Of a stretch of DNA of 64,000 nucleotides, positions 59,031 through 64,000 are shown piece by piece. Below the pieces are notes generated by a model. That model was given only the letters and a program-made list of their open reading frames with translations, was not told the DNA's origin and made no database searches. This DNA is from Membranipora membranacea (lineage: Eukaryota > Bryozoa > Gymnolaemata > Cheilostomatida > Membraniporidae). Both the position numbers and the translations under genes were made by a program. Location of the stretch: assembly GCA_914767715.1 (NCBI GenBank), contig OU612069.1, positions 17,791,387 to 17,855,386 on the forward strand. Direction: 5' to 3'. Each line of letters starts with the position of its first letter. The stretch's first letter is position 1.

Positions 59031-59102
59031 GTTTATTTTGATTGAAGGCGAGGTTTAGCACCCACATGTGGGTGCTAAGCCTCACCATCAATCAACATAA
59101 AC
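59031..59102. repeat. 72-bp palindrome
   Basis: Two 36-bp arms meet with no spacer at CCCACA|TGTGGG; the inner 17 bp of each arm (GAGGYTTAGCACCCACA) pair almost perfectly and the outer parts with a few mismatches. It lies between the ORF1 relics and the endonuclease region of the retrotransposon. Confidence 0.8.
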
Positions 59103-59449
59103 GATACAAATCAGTACTCTTTTAAAAAGAGGTAACAAATTCTGCCGCTTAACCTATTTAAATTTAAATAGAACGTCCCAGCGACATAACCCTTTGTTTT
59201 GACTCAATAAATAGAACAGTTTAACACTACTTTAAATCTAAACCTTTATATCCTTGTACAAATCCACACACACCAACCCTCAAAACCATTATAAAACCCT
59301 TTAAACCATTATACCAAAGCCATTTTTATAAATACTCATAAAACGTCAATGCCTTCTTATTGCTTCTTATTGCTTCTTTTGTTTTCGCATGGTCTTATTT
59401 GCTTAATGCATTGATCGGTGGTTGATAAAAGTTCATAATATATATATTA

Positions 59450-60312
59450 TTGATCAGTAAACTCCCAAATCAACAGACAAAGACATTTCATTTTCATCTG
59501 ATGAGGGCAACTGAAATATGCTTAGTTCAGATCAACTTGCAGCACGCCAAAGCTAGTACAGCCCTACTCTGTAAACAGCTGGCTCAACTGCACACATCCA
59601 AAGCACTTATCCATGAGCCCTTGGTCCATAAATCAAAAGTGTCTGGTTTCCAAGCCCTGAAATCACATCATGTTTTCTATGATAAAACCCAGCCCACACC
59701 CGTGTTGCCATTGCATTTGCCAAAAAACTCACCGCCTTTCCCTGCCATGCTACTTGTAAGAGGGGACAGCCTTTTTGACTTTCTTTTGACCAATAATCTT
59801 GATGTTGCAAAAGTAGGCCAGAAACCGACATTTCTATCAACTAATTATAACCCCATAATATATCTGCCCTTGTTACTCCATCTGTATCGAACAGGATAAA
59901 ACAGTGGAAGGTCAATAATAGAGAAACTCTCTCTGACCACAGACAGATTGAGTTCACTCTAACCAACACCCATATACCAATAACCTTATATCAAAATCAT
60001 AGGAAAAAAAACAAAGAAGAGTTTGAGCACTCTATTCAAGAGAAAATATCGTCAATGGAGTTTGACTCCCCAGTTGATCCACATGGCCACACAGAAACCC
60101 TTCTTCACTTAATTGATCATTCAACAAATAACCTAACTGAAATCATACAATCATCATTTGCCTTAGCCTGGCCTCAAGCAAAGTTCAGAGGATGCAGATT
60201 TAACCCATGGTGGAAAGCTGATTTAAGACGGCTGAGAAGAAATACCAAAACAGCATTGCAAAAGGCTCGCAGAAGTTCAAATGGCCAAAATAATGAAAAT
60301 CTTCCAGGTTAA
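59450..60312 (+). pseudogene. Endonuclease domain of the I-like element
   Basis: The APE-type endonuclease nicks target DNA for target-primed reverse transcription. Seen here are the N-terminal QINLQHxKA motif, GDSLFDFLLTNNLDV..PTFLS where the family has a conserved NxG-PTF region, and SDHRQI, the catalytic SDH motif. The GDFN motif expected between them is not readable. The linker to the RT has FNPWWKADLRRLRRNTKTAL, the PWW..L..LRR segment of this group. Confidence 0.7.
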
Positions 60313-60639
60313 AACTGGGAAACCTACACATCGCTCAGAATAGAATAATAAAAACAAATCAATCAAGCCAAAGTCCTCTCCTGGCAACGATTCTGCGCTT
60401 GAGTGCATCATCCAAAATTCAAAAACTATTATGCAAAACCAATGAATATTAATTGGATTGTTTAAGAAAGCCTGATGGATTTTTAAAATCAATTCATGGT
60501 GACACCTTTCAGGTCCTTTTATACTGGCAATCATGTTTCATCTCAGTCCGAGCTCCCCATTAGCATCCAAAGCTGGAATGAAATCAAACAGAATGATTAC
60601 AGAACAAAAGATAACATGCGCAGTGAATAATTTTCAACC

Positions 60640-61098
60640 ATGCAAACCCCTGGGCCAGATGGAATCTTTCCTATTTGCCTTAAGCTTGCGCTACCCTATG
60701 TGTCACATGCTATCGCTGAATTATTCAAACTGGTACTCATTATAGGTTATATCCCAAAGACCTGGCCACAGACCAAAGTTATTTTTATCCCGAAAGCCGG
60801 TAAAATAGACTATTCTAACCCAAAATCATTCCATCCAATAAGCCTAACATGTTTCTTATTGAAATCATAGGAACTCCTCTCCCCCCTTCTTTGGAATCTT
60901 GTATTGGATAAACTCATAATCACATTTTACAGAATCACAATATGGTGTCTGGGATATGCCAATGACCTAGCCATCTGTATAGAAATCCAAGTGCCACAAG
61001 TCATAGCAGAAGTTACTCAGTTTGCTCTTGGATTCAAAGAAAATTGGTGCAAAACCCATGAATTAAGGTTGAATCCAAAAAAAGGAGTCTGCTGGTAA
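60640..61098 (+). pseudogene. Reverse transcriptase of the I-like element, internally deleted
   Basis: The start (TPGPDGIFP..TWPQTKVIFIPKAGK..FHPISLTCFLLK) is joined within about 25 bp to GTPLPPLLWNLVLDKL, which normally lies some 80-100 residues further on. The active-site strand reads YANDLAI instead of YADD. The end has LGFKENWCKTHELRLNPKK. Confidence 0.75.
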
Positions 61099-62534
61099 CA
61101 AAGAAAACAAAAAACTCGCTAACCAACATGAAAATTTTTGAGGATCAGATTCAATACCAAAAATATGTTAAATAGTTTGGTATTTTTATTGACCAAGGAT
61201 TGACATGGTCACACCACATAAACCAAAAAGCTCTGTCCATCATGTGGATGTGTAAAAAACGCAATTAATAAAACTAGGGGACTTGATCCGAAGCAGATGT
61301 TATGGATCCTACAATCAATTGTACAGACCGGCTTTCTTCATGGTGCGTTGGTCTGGTGGGAAGCAGTCCAAAAATCCTCATGTTCAGCCAAGATTGCCAG
61401 ATTTAACAGATCAGCTCTTTTACTGGCAACTGGTGCTTTTAAAAGAACACCAGGATTAGCCCTCGAGGTTCTTTTTTAACATTATCCCACTAATTGAAAT
61501 AAACAAAGCAGGCTGCTATGAACTCATTGTACCATCTGGTTCATAGCAGCATGCTCTTAAGTTCAAACACATATAATCACACTAAAATTGTTGATCATTA
61601 TATGTCTGATCTCATCCACCAACCAAATTACCACAAACACAGAGAAATTTTATTTTGCCACCCAAATAGTGAGTTTTCATTCAACGATATCACAAAGCAG
61701 AAATTACAAGAATTTCAATAGCTGCCATGGTTCTTGAATTTTCCAGGAATAGAAAAATAGCTATAATCACAGACAGTCTCTGTTCACTCCAGTCCCTTAA
61801 AATCCCTGAAGTTAGAACAAAAACCAAACACAACTTAAATACCCTTGAGAAGAGTAACTCTATCACACTTATCTGGGTCCTTGCCCACTCCGAGATCTAT
61901 GGTAATGTGCATGTTGATGAGCTTGTTAACCTGGGAGGTGCACTTGATACCCTCGATCCTGAACCCTCACCCCCTATTGTTCAAACAGTCTAAAACAAAA
62001 AATAAAAGAACAAGCTATCAGCTCTTTTGAAGATAAATGGTTCAACTCAATGAAACGTACAAAAACAAAAACCATTACTAAAAATATCAAGGGTCAAATA
62101 TCAAAACCCCCGTTGCAACTCAGAAGGCCACTTCACTTCGGTTGTAAACACTATCACAGGTCATGGTCCTGAACACTTCAACTGAATGAACGTCGCTGAC
62201 AAGTCACCCTGTCCTCAATGCAGTGCGGTATCAGATTCAAATACTCTTTTTTTGGACTGCCCAAATTACTCAAAAATCAGAGAGAAAACACCCAAACAGA
62301 TATAAATATCAAAAATAAAATAGAACTTTGTATTAAGATGATGGATCTGACTGACTTCATTAAATTGTCTGACAGATATACTACCATTCATGTGACATGT
62401 GCCATTCATTGGTTGGCCAAATGTACAAACAATTGTCAAGCTTTCAGCTTATATAATGCAACTAATTCAAGATCTCAAGAGCGGTCACACATATATGCTA
62501 ACACGATGGAGGTTAGTGAGATACGATCGAGTGA

Positions 62535-62856
62535 AAAAACGAAACTGTCACATTAGCAGGACTACATGAATCAAATTTAGATGGTGATATCATGTCGCTC
62601 CTCACTACATGGAACAGATTAATTGATATAGTTATCCTAGCTGACAACATCTTTCTTGTTTCCGCCCTGTTTGAAAAGAGATTGATATTGATCGATTTGA
62701 ATTTGAATATCACACTTCCGATATGTTCAAGCGTAGCAGGATATTTTGATGAAATCAACAGCTCTTATGAACCAACCCAGCCTGAGTCACTAGCACTTAT
62801 TGGCAGACCTCTCTATATCACTGATGGATTACAGCATCAAGTTAGAGCTGTGGCAG
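62535..62856 (+). CDS. Exon resembling NHL/beta-propeller repeats
   Basis: An open frame follows a TGA at 62532 and runs to a possible donor GGCAG|GTAGCT. It reads ETVTLAGLHESNLDGDI, then LADNIFLVSALFEKRLILID, ICSSVAGYFDE and later GRPLYITDGLQHQVRAVAG. The recurring order (V-TLAG..DG, then ILADN..FLV..RLILIDL, then SSVAG) is that of NHL-type propeller blades, which bind proteins or RNA in TRIM-NHL and related proteins. Acceptor and further exons were not identified, so the gene model is incomplete. Confidence 0.4.
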
Positions 62857-62864
62857 GTAGCTAA

Positions 62865-64000
62865 TGAATGATAATTATGAGTTGGCACAAAATCTGAGAG
62901 ATCATCATGAATCGGATTTTGTTTTAGGAAAGATTTTCACCACTTTATACTGAACGTTCCCATTTATTGTGACCGTTAGTTAAGTGCCTATGTCACTTTT
63001 GATGACATTCCATTTATTGGGCAAGAGTAATGATTTGGCTTCAATTTCTTAATGTCACAAATTTTGCCTCGATCAGAAATTGTTGTGTATGTGCGCCAGT
63101 CACATTTTCGAACCTATCTATCTACCTATCTATACTCTTGATGTGCTGCACCGCTGTTTCTGTTGCACATGTTCATATTGTGTTAAACGAACTATCAACC
63201 ATTCCTTATCATATGAGCAGAAACAAATATTTTTTGCGGTATGGAATCGGGGCTCTGCATTTTGATTGTTAATTCTATGCCAATGGTTTTTGCCTAATCC
63301 AACAATCACGTCTGCTTGCAATTTTACTTGGTGAAAGTGAGACCATTCTTCTATCATATGATTATGACTCAATATTTGGAGTGAGTACTGAAGAATTATC
63401 TGACAAGGCAAGCTTAAAAGGTAAAAAGTAAAGAAAGATATGCAATATTAACAATGATCATAGTAAATTCTTAACAGTGATTTAAATAACTTCCCACGCA
63501 TCAAATAAAGAACAACTTCAGGAGCGATCACAACATTGAAATAGCATCGCTTCAATTTTCGATCTGTGTTCCTTTGTTTGATTTCAAATAATAATGATTT
63601 GATGTGTAATGAGGTTGCTGTTGTACGTTAGTTGATGACATAAGTGTAAGGGTAAAACTTGTTTAAAAATGAGGGCTGGGTCGGGTTTAAGGATTCTGGT
63701 TATCCTTCAGGACCGGATACGTGTGCATGTGGAACAGAGCTTCTGAACTCTGGTTACACATTTAACATACATACCAAAGAATACAGAAAGTGCCAAAAAA
63801 TTATAACGATGTAATGTAATGTACTTGGTTATACAAGTGAGATGTGTGGGCAGGTATTAAATTAATTAACATCTAACACAGTCCTGACTCATTGAGAACA
63901 AACCTGCTGGTCAGATTTGAGTTAAAGAACGTTCTATAGTCCTAATCCGGTAGCTAGTTGATCGTAGCCTTGTCATGTGGCTACTTTTCTTCTAGCAGCG
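62865..64000. other. No firmly supported gene
   Basis: Noncoding DNA with a short CTATCTATCTACC simple repeat near 63113. A frame at about 63280-63375 (GFCLIQQSRLLAILLGESET), followed by the donor-like GGA|GTGAGT, could be a further exon of the propeller-like gene but lacks a convincing acceptor. Confidence 0.3.

Larger units (their letters stand above)
58400..62300 (+). mobile_element. Decayed I-group-like non-LTR retrotransposon
   Basis: From 5' to 3': relics of an ORF1-like region (58.4-59.1 kb), endonuclease, RT, RNase H and a C-terminal CCHC-like end, all plus strand with many stops. Endonuclease motifs are QINLQHAKASTALL at 59533 and LSDHRQIEF near 59928. The RT has TPGPDGIFPICLKLALP (60643) and GYANDLAIC (60953). 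An RNase-H-like piece is IAIITDSLCSLQSLKI (61750), and CPQCSAVSDSNTLFLDCPNY lies at 62213. The exact ends were not found. Confidence 0.8.

Overview
The window is AT-rich, intron-bearing metazoan DNA dominated by transposable elements. Canonical GT..AG exons with matching phases, LTR and non-LTR retrotransposons, SINEs and foldback elements show it is an animal nuclear genome. Dispersed noncoding boxes of the type CCAAGGGAGACAATT and GAGTTGTCT..AAGACAACTC resemble repeats I associate with mollusc genomes. A lophotrochozoan, perhaps a mollusc, is my best guess, but this is an inference.

Region by region. 1-9.2 kb: a multi-exon plus-strand gene that looks SAMD3-like. One exon is split by a 5.1-kb giant inverted repeat (foldback transposon, 1738-6822) flanked by CCGG duplications, and the gene also carries an in-frame TAA. 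9.5-13.3 kb: duplicated exon-like units, then the most interesting gene, a 405-residue protein with a signal peptide and a recognisable AID/APOBEC-type deaminase core (12025-13242). 14.6-15.7 kb: a 5'-truncated RTE-like retrotransposon with a 16-bp target duplication. 17.3-18.3 kb: exons of an unidentified gene, probably decaying. 23.5-25.4 kb: a compact non-autonomous LTR element with a 4-bp duplication. 26.4-34.9 kb: a degenerate Gypsy element with both LTRs. Its reverse transcriptase is interrupted by about 3.4 kb of foreign DNA containing a 20-bp satellite and relics of a MULE transposase.

35-50 kb: a self-similar area with five or more copies of one noncoding module and four copies (a fifth lies at 16.9 kb) of a short repeat whose head matches the 5' end of U2 snRNA. 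Small coding exons sit between them, including a complete two-exon gene for a 101-residue secreted cysteine-rich protein (45126-45712) and two exons sharing a VFVN..VK motif. 46.7-54.5 kb: non-LTR fragments and two inverted-repeat elements. 58.4-62.3 kb: a decayed I-group-like retrotransposon. 62.5-62.9 kb: an exon resembling NHL beta-propeller repeats.

Nothing suggests operons or bacterial features. Most short open frames in the repeats are not genes. The gene-level claims rest on splice-phase agreement and recognised motifs only; no database search or transcript data were available.
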